Shown here: in pieces, positions 1-13,021 of the stretch
Layout: the number at the start of each line of letters is the position of its first letter
Numbering within the stretch: the first letter of the stretch is position 1
Assembly (NCBI RefSeq): GCF_011044255.1
Contig: NZ_CP049107.1
Location: 310,001-374,000 of the forward strand
DNA: 64,000 nt
Origin: Rhizorhabdus phycosphaerae
GTDB lineage: Bacteria; Pseudomonadota; Alphaproteobacteria; Sphingomonadales; Sphingomonadaceae
Direction of reading: 5' to 3'
The notes under the pieces: model-generated
Told to the model about the DNA's origin: nothing
What the model saw: only the letters and a program-made list of their open reading frames with translations
Databases searched by the model: none
Translations under genes and position numbers: made by a program

Positions 1-1030
1 GCTATCAGGAAGTGATGACCGACCCCTCCTATGCGGGCCAGATCATCACCTTCACCTTCCCCCATATCGGCAATGTCGGCACCAATGCCGAAGATGTCGA
101 GGCGACCAACCCCCATGCGCTCGGCATGATCGTCCGTGAGGACGTGACCGAGCAGGCCAATTTCCGTGCGACGCAGGATCTCGACAGCTGGCTCAAGCAA
201 AATGGCCGCATCGGAATCTCCGGGGTCGATACGCGCGCGCTGACGCGGCTGATCCGCGTCCAGGGCGCCCCCAACGGCGTCATCGCGCATGATGCCGCCG
301 GCCGTTTCGACATCGACGCGCTGATCGCCAAGGCGCGCGCCTGGCCGGGCCTGGAGGGGATGGATCTCGCCAAGCAGGTGGCCACCACCCAGACCTACAA
401 GTGGAATGACGGGCTCTGGGCGATCCATGAGGGCTATGCCGTCGATGCGGCGGCAGCCGACGCGCCGCATGTGGTCGCGATCGACTATGGCCTTAAGCGC
501 AATATCCTGCGCAATCTGGTGGCCGCTGGTGCCCGCGTGACAGTGGTGCCCGCGACCGCGAGTTTCGAAGAGGTCATGTCGCATGAGCCGGACGGGGTCT
601 TCCTGTCGAACGGGCCGGGCGATCCGGCGGCGACGGGCGAATATGCCGTCCCCGTGATCCGCAAGCTGCTTGAAGTCGGCAAGCCGCTGTTCGGCATCTG
701 CCTCGGTCACCAGATGCTCGGCCTCGCGGTCGGCGCGCGGACCTACAAGATGCATCAGGGGCATCGCGGTGCGAACCACCCGGTCAGGCGCAAGGACGAC
801 GGGCGGGTCGAGATCACGTCGATGAACCACGGTTTCGCGGTGGACACGGACAGCCTTCCGGGCAATGTCGAGCCGACCCACTTTTCTCTGTTCGACGGCA
901 GCCTCGCCGGTCTTCGCCTGACCGACAAGCCCGCCTTCAGCGTCCAATATCATCCCGAAGCAAGCCCCGGCCCGCAGGACAGCCATTATCTGTTCCAGCA
1001 GTTCGTCGGTCAGTTGAAGAAGAGCGCCTA

Positions 1031-1031
<1 letters not shown>
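1..1031 (+). CDS. carA: Carbamoyl phosphate synthase small subunit (5' truncated by window edge)
   Basis: Glutamine amidotransferase subunit of carbamoyl phosphate synthetase; it releases ammonia from glutamine for CarB, feeding pyrimidine and arginine synthesis in the cytoplasm. The frame is open at the left edge: 342 residues are visible against roughly 380 in the family, so some 40-50 N-terminal residues lie outside the window, and the in-frame GTG at 12 is internal. The class I amidotransferase domain fills the C-terminal half, with the nucleophile Cys in GICLGHQM (codon 699-701) and the His/Glu pair in YHPEAS (codons 951-953 and 957-959). The TAA stop shares its last base with the carB ATG (TAATG), so the two subunits are translationally coupled. 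Confidence 0.97.
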
Positions 1032-4363
<3,332 letters not shown>

Positions 4364-4396
4364 TCCCTGCATCGGTGGAGTTCAGTGCGGGCGGCC

Positions 4397-4426
4397 CGGC
4401 CGGGGTCGTCCGGCCGCGGTATTTTT
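4397..4426 (+). terminator. GC-rich hairpin with T-run between carB and greA
   Basis: Perfect 7-bp inverted repeat CGGCCGG (4397-4403) and CCGGCCG (4410-4416) with a 6-nt loop, followed after CGGTA by TTTTT. It looks like a rho-independent terminator for carAB, although the T-run begins five bases after the stem. Only 19 bases remain before the greA start, so a greA promoter would have to lie upstream of or within the hairpin, and partial read-through is likely. Confidence 0.45.
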
Positions 4427-4445
4427 GCGAAGGATTTGAAGCACG

Positions 4446-4922
4446 ATGGCGGGCGTTGATAAGTTGCCGATGCTGGCGGAAGGGCAGAAGATGCTCGAGG
4501 AAGAGCTCACTCGCCTGAAAGCCGAGCGGCCACTCATCATCGATGCGATCGAAGAGGCGCGCGCCCATGGCGACCTCTCCGAAAATGCGGAATATCATGC
4601 CGCCAAGGAACGCCAGGGCCAGATCGAGGCGTCCATCGCCGACATCGAGGACCGGTTGAGCCGTGCCCAGGTCATCGACCCGACCCAGCTTTCGGGAGAC
4701 AAGATCGTTTTCGGCGCGACGGTGACGTTGCTCGACGACGACGAGAAGCCGGTCCGCTATCAGATCGTCGGCCAGACCGAGGCCGATGCCAAGACCGGCA
4801 AGATCTCCTATAATTCGCCGCTCGGCCGGGCTCTCATCGGCAAGCGCGTCGATGACGAGGTCGAGGTGACAGTGCCTTCGGGCGATCGCTTCTACCTCGT
4901 CTCGAAGATCGAGTTCATCTGA
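4446..4922 (+). CDS. greA: Transcription elongation factor GreA
   Basis: Binds RNA polymerase in the secondary channel and stimulates transcript cleavage in backtracked complexes. The length, 158 residues, is exactly that of the family. The N-terminal coiled coil (about residues 8-75) carries the acidic tip in the conserved stretch [18 protein letters not shown] near residue 39, and the C-terminal FKBP-like domain contains [10 protein letters not shown] near residue 122. Start ATG at 4446 leaves the usual N-terminus (ADKLPML-like). It follows carB after an 82-nt gap holding a hairpin and precedes the rhomboid gene by 13 nt. Confidence 0.97.
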   Translation: MAGVDKLPMLAEGQKMLEEELTRLKAERPLIIDAIEEARAHGDLSENAEYHAAKERQGQIEASIADIEDRLSRAQVIDPTQLSGDKIVFGATVTLLDDDEKPVRYQIVGQTEADAKTGKISYNSPLGRALIGKRVDDEVEVTVPSGDRFYLVSKIEFI

Positions 4923-4935
4923 TCGCGCGCTCGCT

Positions 4936-5562
4936 GTGACGGTGCCGTCCGCGCGGGCCACCAACGGTATCGCGCTTCTGACCGTTGCGGCCTTCCTCGT
5001 GACCTCGTTACTGGGCAACGGCGTCGCGGTGGATCTGGTCGGCGGCTTCGTCCCGGCCCGCTTCTCCGGCGCCGAGTTGCCCGGAGCCCTGCCGGCATGG
5101 GTCACCCCGCTGACGGCTACGCTTCTTCATGGCGGGCTGCTGCATCTGGGCTTCAACATGCTGATGCTGCTGTTCTGCGGACGCATGGTCGAAGCGGTGG
5201 TCGGGCCTGTGGGCCTCGTTCTGCTCTATATCCTCGGCGCCTATGCAGCAGCGCTGGGGCAATATCTCCTTGATCCGGGCAGCACGGGTCCGATGATCGG
5301 TGCGAGCGGCGCCATCTCAGCACTGTTCGGGGCTTATGCGCTGCTGTTCGGTCGTCCGAAGATATTGCTGGCGCATCCGCGTATCGCTGCGCTGGTCAAT
5401 ACGCTGTGGCTCGCCGCTGCCTGGGTCGGAGTCCAGTTCCTGATGGGGTTCGCCTTCATCGATATGGGCATGGCCATCGCGGTGGGCGCCCATGTTGGCG
5501 GGTTCCTCGCCGGTCTCGCCGTGGTCGGGCTTATGACCAAGCATCGCCCATCCGCGACCTGA
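4936..5562 (+). CDS. Rhomboid family intramembrane serine protease
   Basis: Polytopic membrane protease that cuts transmembrane segments. 208 residues with six predicted hydrophobic segments. The catalytic serine sits in GASGAIS (Ser124) and the catalytic histidine in GAHVGGFLAG (His186); the HGGLLHLGFNML stretch near residue 65 is the usual rhomboid HxxxN region, with Asn present. The start is a GTG at 4936, 13 nt after greA; an upstream ATG in frame is not available. Followed by a bidirectional-looking hairpin shared with the convergent small gene. Substrate unknown. Confidence 0.93.
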   Translation: MTVPSARATNGIALLTVAAFLVTSLLGNGVAVDLVGGFVPARFSGAELPGALPAWVTPLTATLLHGGLLHLGFNMLMLLFCGRMVEAVVGPVGLVLLYILGAYAAALGQYLLDPGSTGPMIGASGAISALFGAYALLFGRPKILLAHPRIAALVNTLWLAAAWVGVQFLMGFAFIDMGMAIAVGAHVGGFLAGLAVVGLMTKHRPSAT

Positions 5563-5564
5563 AC

Positions 5565-5594
5565 AAAAAAAGGCGGGCTCTCGCGAGCCCGCCC
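5565..5594 (-). terminator. Rho-independent terminator of the DUF4170-like gene
   Basis: Nine-bp inverted repeat GGCGGGCTC (5572-5580) / GAGCCCGCC (5585-5593) with a four-base loop. Read on the minus strand it is followed by seven Ts (5571-5565), a textbook intrinsic terminator for the gene ending at 5621. On the plus strand only CTTGTT follows, so it may stop rhomboid transcripts less well. Confidence 0.88.
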
Positions 5595-5620
5595 TTGTTC
5601 ATCCCATGGTGGCGTGTCCG

Positions 5621-5836
5621 TCACTCGAGGCCGGGTTCGAGCAGCTTGTGGAGGTGGACCACCACATATTTCATCTCGGCATCGTCGACCGTCCGCTGTG
5701 CGGCGCCGCGCCAGGCCTTTTCGGCGGACTTATAGTCCTCGAAGAAACCCACCACGTCGATCTTGCCGAGATCCTCGAACTCGAGCGTCTGGGGGTCTTT
5801 GACCCGCCCGCCGAAAACCAGATGGATCTTGCTCAT
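5621..5836 (-). CDS. DUF4170-like small conserved protein
   Basis: 71-residue soluble protein with no membrane segment or signal peptide. Features visible are an N-terminal strand IHLVFGGRV, a central KIDVVGFFEDYKSAEKAWRG stretch and a C-terminal YVVVHLHKLLEP, which match my memory of the alphaproteobacterial DUF4170 family (small alpha/beta protein of unknown function). Compact codon use and a strong terminator directly downstream show it is a real gene. It stands alone between rhomboid (convergent) and mlaC (same strand, 100 nt upstream). No function is known. Confidence 0.85.
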   Translation of the reverse strand: MSKIHLVFGGRVKDPQTLEFEDLGKIDVVGFFEDYKSAEKAWRGAAQRTVDDAEMKYVVVHLHKLLEPGLE

Positions 5837-5936
5837 CGAATATCTCCGTTGATCGTCAAACAGACGAAGCCTGGCTCCTGCTCCTGTCGAAGAACGGCGA
5901 TGTTTTGAAGCATGATCCTCGCGCGTTGCATTTTTC

Positions 5937-6533
5937 TTAGCTTCGGGACTTCATCATCGCAATCAGCCCGTCGATTCCCTTGCGCTGGATGATGGCGTCG
6001 AAATCCTGTCCCTGCGTCACGGCGAGATTGATGTTCGCCACCGTCAGGTTGGTAACCTTGAAGGCCGGACCGACCTTCGCCACAGACCAGACTGCGCTGA
6101 TCGGCGCCGCGCCGGGCTTCTGGACCTGCGTCACGACGTTGAAACCACTACCCGCGGGCGCGGTGCGAATCACCTTCATCGACGCATTGGCATAGTCGTA
6201 CAGATTGTCCGAATAGGTCCCGATGATGAAGGTCGGGATTGCGGCCTTGTAGGCAGCCTTCTGCTCGGGCGTGATCTGGTTGTTCCAGCGTCGGATAAGC
6301 CGCTCGCCGATCGCATCGATGGCGAAGTGCTGGGACAGAAGTTCGCGGAACTTGGTCCGGACAACCGCCTTGTTGCCGGTCTTCAGCACGGCAAAGGCCT
6401 CGGTGCCAAGAGACGAGATGAACGTCCCGGCGTCCTGATTGGCCACGACGGCGGCCTGTGCAGGCATGATGGGCGCTGCGACGGCAATCGCACCAAGGAG
6501 GGTTGCTGCCAGCGGCAGCGCGAACGTCTTCAT
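5937..6533 (-). CDS. mlaC: MlaC/Ttg2D-type phospholipid-binding periplasmic protein
   Basis: Periplasmic shuttle of the Mla system, which moves phospholipids between outer and inner membrane to keep the outer leaflet asymmetric. 198 residues. The start chosen is the ATG at 6533 (MKTFALPL): GGAG lies nine bases upstream, and it gives a clean signal peptide ending at AQA. Family hallmarks are LLSQHFAIDAIGERLIRRWN near residue 60 and the GPAFKVTNLTVANINLAVTQ stretch (the D-V-x-V-x-G-V-S-L equivalent) near residue 150. It is not accompanied by mlaDEF or mlaA here, so the partner genes must be elsewhere. An upstream in-frame ATG at 6569 is less likely. Confidence 0.9.
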   Translation of the reverse strand: MKTFALPLAATLLGAIAVAAPIMPAQAAVVANQDAGTFISSLGTEAFAVLKTGNKAVVRTKFRELLSQHFAIDAIGERLIRRWNNQITPEQKAAYKAAIPTFIIGTYSDNLYDYANASMKVIRTAPAGSGFNVVTQVQKPGAAPISAVWSVAKVGPAFKVTNLTVANINLAVTQGQDFDAIIQRKGIDGLIAMMKSRS

Positions 6534-6654
6534 ATCAATCATCTCCATAGGCGTCTTCGCCAGTGACACGCGGTGTAGCGGACCGGCGATGAACGCGGTT
6601 TGAACCGTTACGGTGGCGCAGGCATCGGCCTGGGCCGCCTGAGGGTAAGAGGCG

Positions 6655-7086
6655 TTATTTGCGAACCGCGTCGACGGCGGCCGAGCCGGCGGTCTCGGCC
6701 ACTTCGGCGATCGATCCGATCAATCGCCCGACCTGCTTGCCCGCGGCATCGGAGCTGATACCCAGCTCGCTCAGTTTTTCCTGACCTGCGTCGCGGGCGG
6801 CGGCGACCGCCTCCCGGGCGCGGTCGGCGATCGTCTCGCCGATCGTCCCCAGCAACTGCTCTTCCTGACGCGTGCGCGGCAGCATGGCGCCAAGGACGGC
6901 ACCGACGGCCAGACCGCCCACCAGCGCAGCGACGGGAAAGGCGTCGACCTGATCGGCGGCGCGGTGGCCGGCCTGGCGCGCGACTTCGCTCGTCCGGCGC
7001 AGCTGATCCTCGGCAAAGGCGCGGGCCTCGGCGGCGCGCCCGCGAAGCTTCGACCCGGCTTCGCCCGATGTCTTCTCGTTCGTCAT
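6655..7086 (-). CDS. Small membrane-anchored protein, ElaB/YqjD-like
   Basis: 143 residues: a charged, Ala-rich helical N-terminus (about 1-50), one hydrophobic segment around residues 51-69 (AALVGGLAVGAVLGAML) and an amphipathic C-terminal helix rich in Ala, Glu and Lys. This layout resembles the YqjD/ElaB/DUF883 group of stress-induced inner-membrane proteins, but I cannot assign it firmly. The ATG overlaps the stop of the upstream gene by four bases (ATGA), so it is the last gene of a three-gene unit 8463-6655. Confidence 0.8.
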   Translation of the reverse strand: MTNEKTSGEAGSKLRGRAAEARAFAEDQLRRTSEVARQAGHRAADQVDAFPVAALVGGLAVGAVLGAMLPRTRQEEQLLGTIGETIADRAREAVAAARDAGQEKLSELGISSDAAGKQVGRLIGSIAEVAETAGSAAVDAVRK

Positions 7087-7817
7087 GGCTTGGTCTCCTC
7101 TGTCCGGCCGGTGCCGGACGCTTTCCTGCTCGATGTCTTGAAACTCCCCGCGCCCGCACGAGTTGCGCCGGACAACCGGACATAGGCCCGATAGAGCGAC
7201 GGTCCCGCCAGCATCAGCACCAGCCCGACCAATGCGGCGCCCGAACGGACGGGCCGGCGGCGCACGGCATCCATCGCAGCGTTGCTGGCGCGCTGTGCCT
7301 GATCGACCACGATGTCGGCCAGGTCAGCGATCAGCATCTGAGGGTGCAGCCGCGCCTGGGCTTCGCCGACCGTCGCTACCAGCTGGTTCCTCGCCGCATG
7401 CGCCTTTTGCCGAACCTTCTCGAACAGCTCGTCGATCGGACTGGCCTTGGTCGTTGCCTCGACCAGTTCGTCATCGTCGGGGTCTTCGACGACCAGCATC
7501 AGCTTGCGGACGCCTGCCCGGATAGCGAGCAGCGCGATGCCGATCCCCAGCGCTACAGATATCGCTGCTCCTCCCAGTCGGCCGACCCAGGGGGTCAGAA
7601 CGAAGGACAGGGTGACGAGCGCGGTGACCGCAGCCGCTTGGCCCATGATCGCGCCGACCAGCAGCAGAGCAGCACCTGTGCGGGCTCTCCCTAGGCGACG
7701 ATAGAAATCGGTGCGCGCCAGGGCGAGCTCCGCCTTGACCATGGCGCGCCCGTCCTCGACGACGCGCGCAAGCACCGCGCCGACCGGCTCCCTCTCTTGT
7801 CCCTGCCCCTGCGTCAA
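7083..7817 (-). CDS. Phage-holin-superfamily / YqjE-like membrane protein
   Basis: 244 residues. The N-terminal third carries two adjacent hydrophobic segments (about residues 49-76 and 82-103), preceded by the conserved-looking VVEDGRAMVKAELALARTDF helix; this is the arrangement of the YqjE/DUF1469 'holin superfamily III' proteins. A third hydrophobic segment is near residues 193-211 (SGAALVGLVLMLAGPSLY). The tail is Lys/Arg/Ser-rich and basic. It begins four bases after the stop of the preceding gene and overlaps the next by ATGA. Probably a membrane-organising partner of its two neighbours; the name holin does not imply phage origin. Confidence 0.82.
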   Translation of the reverse strand: MTQGQGQEREPVGAVLARVVEDGRAMVKAELALARTDFYRRLGRARTGAALLLVGAIMGQAAAVTALVTLSFVLTPWVGRLGGAAISVALGIGIALLAIRAGVRKLMLVVEDPDDDELVEATTKASPIDELFEKVRQKAHAARNQLVATVGEAQARLHPQMLIADLADIVVDQAQRASNAAMDAVRRRPVRSGAALVGLVLMLAGPSLYRAYVRLSGATRAGAGSFKTSSRKASGTGRTEETKP

Positions 7818-7821
7818 CGGA

Positions 7822-8463
7822 TCAGACTGCTGGCGGCGTATCGTCGTCGGTCGCCGTCGTAGGCGTCACGGGCTCGACTGCCGTGGTGGCCGCAGCAGTC
7901 TCCGTCTCGGACGTCGGCTTCTTGGCAGCCGCGCGACGCGGCGTTGCGGTCTTGGCTGCGCCCGTTGCGGTTGCAGACTTGGTCGCGCTCGATTTGCGCA
8001 CCGGCTTGGCCGCTTCGGTCGGCGCCGTCGACGGCTCCGTGCCGGTCGCGTCGTTCTGGGCGCGGGGCGTCAGGCCCGACTTGACCACACGGGCCAGAAC
8101 GAAGCCGACGGCGGCCGCTGCGGCGATCGCGATGGCCGGCGACGACCGCACGATGTTACGCGCATCGTCGATCAGCTCATCCGCATCCTTGTCGCGCAGG
8201 TTGGACGCCAGTCCCTCGACCGCGTCCGCAGCCTGGCGGATATAGCCGCCATATTGTTCGCCCAGGCGTTCGCTGACCTGTTCGGCGGCATCGCCGACCA
8301 GACTTGCGACATTGTCGAGCGCCTCGACCGCGCGATCCTTGCCCTGCAGCGTATAATCCTTGACCTTCGAGCCCGCCTGTTCGGAGAAGCTCGCGGCGGT
8401 GTCCGCAAACGCCTTGCGGGCGCTTTCGAACGCAGTGCCGTTTCCGGTTTCGTCGGTCGCCAT
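7822..8463 (-). CDS. Membrane-anchored helical protein with Ala/Thr/Lys-rich tail
   Basis: 213 residues from the ATG at 8463, chosen because GGAG lies nine bases upstream; longer frames to 8694 run through the promoter. The first 100 residues form charged amphipathic helices (SEQAGSKVKDYTLQGKDRAV, VASLVGDAAEQVSERLGEQY), a pattern seen in LEA-like and DUF883-like stress proteins. A hydrophobic segment AIAIAAAAAVGFVLARVV follows near residue 112, then a low-complexity Lys/Ala/Thr/Glu tail. First gene of the unit with the holin-like and YqjD-like genes; a GGAAC-N17-GTT motif 34-58 bases upstream suggests EcfG control. Function unknown. Confidence 0.78.
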   Translation of the reverse strand: MATDETGNGTAFESARKAFADTAASFSEQAGSKVKDYTLQGKDRAVEALDNVASLVGDAAEQVSERLGEQYGGYIRQAADAVEGLASNLRDKDADELIDDARNIVRSSPAIAIAAAAAVGFVLARVVKSGLTPRAQNDATGTEPSTAPTEAAKPVRKSSATKSATATGAAKTATPRRAAAKKPTSETETAAATTAVEPVTPTTATDDDTPPAV

Positions 8464-8496
8464 GTCGATCGTCTCCATCAAAACATATGGCCTAAG

Positions 8497-8521
8497 AACC
8501 AGATGGGACGGATTGCGTTCC
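8497..8521 (-). promoter_or_regulatory. EcfG-type (general stress sigma factor) promoter
   Basis: On the minus strand GGAAC (8521-8517), a 17-nt gap, then GTT (8499-8497). The alphaproteobacterial EcfG/SigT consensus is GGAAC-N16-CGTT, so spacing is exact and one base (C to G before GTT) differs. The predicted start point would leave a leader of about 25 nt before the ATG at 8463. It fits the membrane-stress look of the three genes it would drive. Confidence 0.6.
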
Positions 8522-8590
8522 TTTACCAGTCCCGAAACGACTTCATATTTGCCTAACGGGGGCGGCGCGGATAGAGCGCGCGCATCATAA

Positions 8591-9901
<1,311 letters not shown>

Positions 9902-9956
9902 ACGAACGCCGGCCACTACGGGCCATCACGTAGTTGTTGAGACGCCTTTCGGCTAT

Positions 9957-9997
9957 AGCCTCGCCCGACCATTCCAAGAGAATGAATGGGCGAGGCT
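9957..9997 (+). other. Long hairpin directly upstream of the histidine kinase start
   Basis: Ten-bp perfect arms AGCCTCGCCC (9957-9966) and GGGCGAGGCT (9988-9997), with a further inner pairing CATTC/GAATG (9970-9974 and 9981-9985). No T-run follows on either side, and the kinase ATG lies eight bases after the stem, where a ribosome binding site would be expected. It could end eno transcripts in a rho-assisted way, or hide the start of the kinase gene. Confidence 0.55.
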
Positions 9998-10004
9998 GGG
10001 CTAG

Positions 10005-11243
10005 ATGGACATCGGACGCTTTCGCGGTCTGATAGCGATACAGGAGGCGATCGCACGCGAGGGCGGAAGTCTGTCTGCTGTTCTCGATGCGATCGTCTGC
10101 GAACTGTCGGTGATGCCGGTGGCAAACGGGGCGGTGATCGAACTGCTTGATGGCGACCAGCTCGTCTATGCGGCGGCAAGCGGGGCATCGGCCCATCTGG
10201 TCGGAATGCGGCTCTCGCTCAATTCGAGCCTTTCCGGCCTCAGCGTGCTGACAGGACAGCCGCAGCGCTGCGACGATTCCGAGACCGACCCGCGGGTGAA
10301 CCGCCAAGCCTGTCGAAAAGTAGGTTTGCGGTCGATGATCGTCGTACCCATTCCCCATCGCGGAAGCATGGCCGGTACGCTGAAATATCATGCGCCGACG
10401 GTGGCGGCCTTCACCGAGGAAGACATGCTCGTCGCGCATCTTCTGGTCGGGCCGATCGCCGTCGGATTCAGCCGGATTGCGGAAGAAGACGCCAATCGTG
10501 CCCGCAAGGAGCTCCAGGACATCGTCAGTCTCAAGCAGCAGTTCGTTTCGACGGTCAGCCATGAACTGCGCACGCCGCTCACCTCGATCTCCGGAGCACT
10601 GGGCCTGCTCGCCAATGGGACGGCGGGGGAATTGCCCGACACGGCGTCGTCGCTGGTCGACGTCGCCGCGCGGAACGCGGGACGGCTGAAGCGTCTGGTC
10701 GACGATCTGCTCGATCTCGATCGCATGGATTCGGGCCAGCTCGAATATTGTTATGCGGATGCGGATGTCGGACTTCTGCTCCGTGACGTGGTGGCGCAGA
10801 ACCTGCCTTATGCCTCTCAGGCGGAGGTGAAGCTGGGTCTGGATCTGCCGGCGGCGCCGGTCATGACCCGGACCGACCCGGACAGGCTGTTCCAGGCGGT
10901 CACCAACCTGGTCTCGAACGCCGCGAAATTCTCGCCCTCGGGGGAGGTCGTACGTGTGTCGCTGCGTGCGACCGATCGATCGGTCCTGATCCGGGTCAGC
11001 GACAACGGGCCCGGTATTCCCGAAGATTTCCGCGCGCGCCTTTTCGACCGGTTCGCCCAGTCTCCCCACACGCGCGGCCTGACGCGGCAGCCGGGGACAG
11101 GCCTGGGGCTTTCCATCGCCAAGGCGATCGTGACCCAGCTGGGCGGATCATTGCGGCTCGATGAGAGCCAGACCAGAGGGGCCGCTTTCGAGATCGAACT
11201 CCCCCTCGTTCCGTGCGCTGTCGGGGGCAGGGAGACGGTCTGA
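10005..11243 (+). CDS. GAF-domain sensor histidine kinase (orphan)
   Basis: 412 residues, no membrane segment, so a cytoplasmic sensor. GAF domain about residues 20-160, a short coiled linker, HisKA dimerisation helix with the phospho-acceptor His186 in SHELRTPLTS, then the HATPase: N-box LVSNAAKFSP, G1 DNGPGIPEDF and G2 GTGLGLSIAKAI. The order is typical of GAF-HisKA-HATPase kinases. No response regulator gene lies nearby. A strong hairpin sits just upstream of its ATG. The signal is unknown; GAF domains bind small ligands, chromophores or haem, and the sequence alone does not decide. Confidence 0.93.
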   Translation: MDIGRFRGLIAIQEAIAREGGSLSAVLDAIVCELSVMPVANGAVIELLDGDQLVYAAASGASAHLVGMRLSLNSSLSGLSVLTGQPQRCDDSETDPRVNRQACRKVGLRSMIVVPIPHRGSMAGTLKYHAPTVAAFTEEDMLVAHLLVGPIAVGFSRIAEEDANRARKELQDIVSLKQQFVSTVSHELRTPLTSISGALGLLANGTAGELPDTASSLVDVAARNAGRLKRLVDDLLDLDRMDSGQLEYCYADADVGLLLRDVVAQNLPYASQAEVKLGLDLPAAPVMTRTDPDRLFQAVTNLVSNAAKFSPSGEVVRVSLRATDRSVLIRVSDNGPGIPEDFRARLFDRFAQSPHTRGLTRQPGTGLGLSIAKAIVTQLGGSLRLDESQTRGAAFEIELPLVPCAVGGRETV

Positions 11244-11323
11244 GCGCGGCCGGGGTGGCAATTGTCCGAGCGATCGCTTAACGGGGCCGCGATTCCCGAT
11301 CACCGCAGCAGGACAGACCTCTC

Positions 11324-12925
11324 ATGAAGACTCCCACGACGCCGGCCCCGGACCAGGTGAAGATCAGCCGCGCGCTGCTTTCGGTGTCCGACAAGAGCGG
11401 TCTGGTCGAACTCGGCCAGGCGCTGGCGGCATGGGGCGTGGAGCTCGTCTCGACCGGCGGCACCGCCAAGGCGCTGCGCGACGCGGGCCTCGAGGTCAAG
11501 GACGTGTCGGACATCACCGGCTTTCCGGAGATGATGGACGGCCGCGTCAAGACCCTGCACCCGATGGTCCATGGCGGGCTGCTGAGCGTTCGCGACGATC
11601 CAGAGCATGCCCGCGCCATGAGCGATCACGGCATCGGCGGCATCGATCTCGTCGTCGTCAATCTCTATCCTTTCGCCCAGACTGTCGCCAAGGGCGCCGG
11701 GCGCGACGAGATCATCGAGAATATCGACATCGGCGGTCCGTCGATGGTCCGCTCGGCTGCCAAGAACCATGCCTATGTCACGATCGCCACCGATCCGGCC
11801 GACTATGCCGAGATAATCGCGACCGGCGGTGTCACCAGCTTCGCGATGCGCAAGCGCTTCGCCGCCAAGGCGTTCGCGGCGACGGCGGCCTATGACGGAA
11901 TGATCTCTTCCTGGTTCGCGGAAGTCGATCAGGGCGAGACGCTGCCCGCGACGATGTCCATCCCCGTTCGCCTGGCGGAGACGCTGCGCTATGGCGAGAA
12001 CCCGCATCAGCAGGCGGCGCTCTATCTGCCCTTCGGCGGCGGCGCGCGCGGGATCGCGCAGGCGACCCAGATCCAGGGCAAGGAACTCAGCTACAACAAT
12101 TACAACGATGCCGATGCGGCGCTGGAGCTGGTCAGCGAGTTCCGCGACGGCCCGCCGACCGTGGTGATCGTGAAGCATGCCAACCCCTGCGGCGTTGCCA
12201 GCGCCGATACGCTGATCGAGGCCTATGAAGCCGCGCTCGCCTGCGACAGCGTGTCGGCATTCGGCGGGATCATCGCGGTCAACCGTCCGCTCGACGGCAA
12301 GACCGCCGAGGCGATCAGCGGCATCTTCACGGAGGTCGTCGCGGCGCCCGATGCCGATGACGACGCCAAGGCGGTCTTCGCAAAGAAGAAGAACCTGCGT
12401 CTGCTGCTGACCGGCGAACTGCCCGATCCCGCGCGCGCCGGTTTGACCGTCAAGAGCATCGCCGGTGGCATGCTGGTCCAGTCGCGCGACAACGGTCGGA
12501 TCACGCGCGATCAGCTGAAGGTCGTCACCAAGCGAGCTCCGACCGAGCAAGAGCTTACGGACTGCCTGTTCGCGTGGACCGTCGCGAAGCATGTGAAGTC
12601 GAACGCGATCGTCTATGCCAAGGGCGGCTCGACCGCTGGTGTCGGTGCCGGCCAGATGAACCGACTCGAATCCGCGCGGATCGCGGCGTGGAAGGCCAAG
12701 GATGCGGCCGAGAAGGCTGGTTGGTCGGCACCCCGTACCATCGGGTCGGCGGTCGCATCGGATGCGTTCTTCCCCTTCGCTGACGGATTGCTCGCCGCAG
12801 TTGAAGCCGGTGCTACGGCGGTCATCCAGCCGGGCGGCTCGATCCGCGACGCGGAGGTGATCGCGGCCGCCGACGAGGCGGGGCTCGCCATGGTCTTCAC
12901 CGGGATGCGCCATTTCCGCCACTGA
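11324..12925 (+). CDS. purH: Bifunctional AICAR formyltransferase / IMP cyclohydrolase
   Basis: Catalyses the last two steps of de novo IMP synthesis. 533 residues, family length. The N-terminal MGS-like cyclohydrolase domain (about 1-200) shows [32 protein letters not shown] and [18 protein letters not shown]; the transformylase domain begins with [13 protein letters not shown] near residue 223 and contains [13 protein letters not shown], the K-x-x-N-P-C-G catalytic region, and the C-terminal end GMRHFRH. Stands alone: about 80 nt after the kinase gene and 96 nt before the MFS gene. Confidence 0.98.
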   Translation: MKTPTTPAPDQVKISRALLSVSDKSGLVELGQALAAWGVELVSTGGTAKALRDAGLEVKDVSDITGFPEMMDGRVKTLHPMVHGGLLSVRDDPEHARAMSDHGIGGIDLVVVNLYPFAQTVAKGAGRDEIIENIDIGGPSMVRSAAKNHAYVTIATDPADYAEIIATGGVTSFAMRKRFAAKAFAATAAYDGMISSWFAEVDQGETLPATMSIPVRLAETLRYGENPHQQAALYLPFGGGARGIAQATQIQGKELSYNNYNDADAALELVSEFRDGPPTVVIVKHANPCGVASADTLIEAYEAALACDSVSAFGGIIAVNRPLDGKTAEAISGIFTEVVAAPDADDDAKAVFAKKKNLRLLLTGELPDPARAGLTVKSIAGGMLVQSRDNGRITRDQLKVVTKRAPTEQELTDCLFAWTVAKHVKSNAIVYAKGGSTAGVGAGQMNRLESARIAAWKAKDAAEKAGWSAPRTIGSAVASDAFFPFADGLLAAVEAGATAVIQPGGSIRDAEVIAAADEAGLAMVFTGMRHFRH

Positions 12926-13021
12926 CGCTTTGCCGATGGCATCGGTGATCGCGCCCTAAGCGGTTGACCCCTTGCGGTTCCCTGCCTTTAAGGGGGACGG
13001 GACAAGGGGAGGACGGACAGG

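Noticed and set aside
7083-7817. Phage remnant because of the holin-superfamily look
   Set aside because: No other phage genes; YqjE-like proteins with this fold are ordinary chromosomal proteins.
9957-9997. Intrinsic terminator of eno
   Set aside because: No T-run on either strand after the stem; kept as an unexplained hairpin instead.
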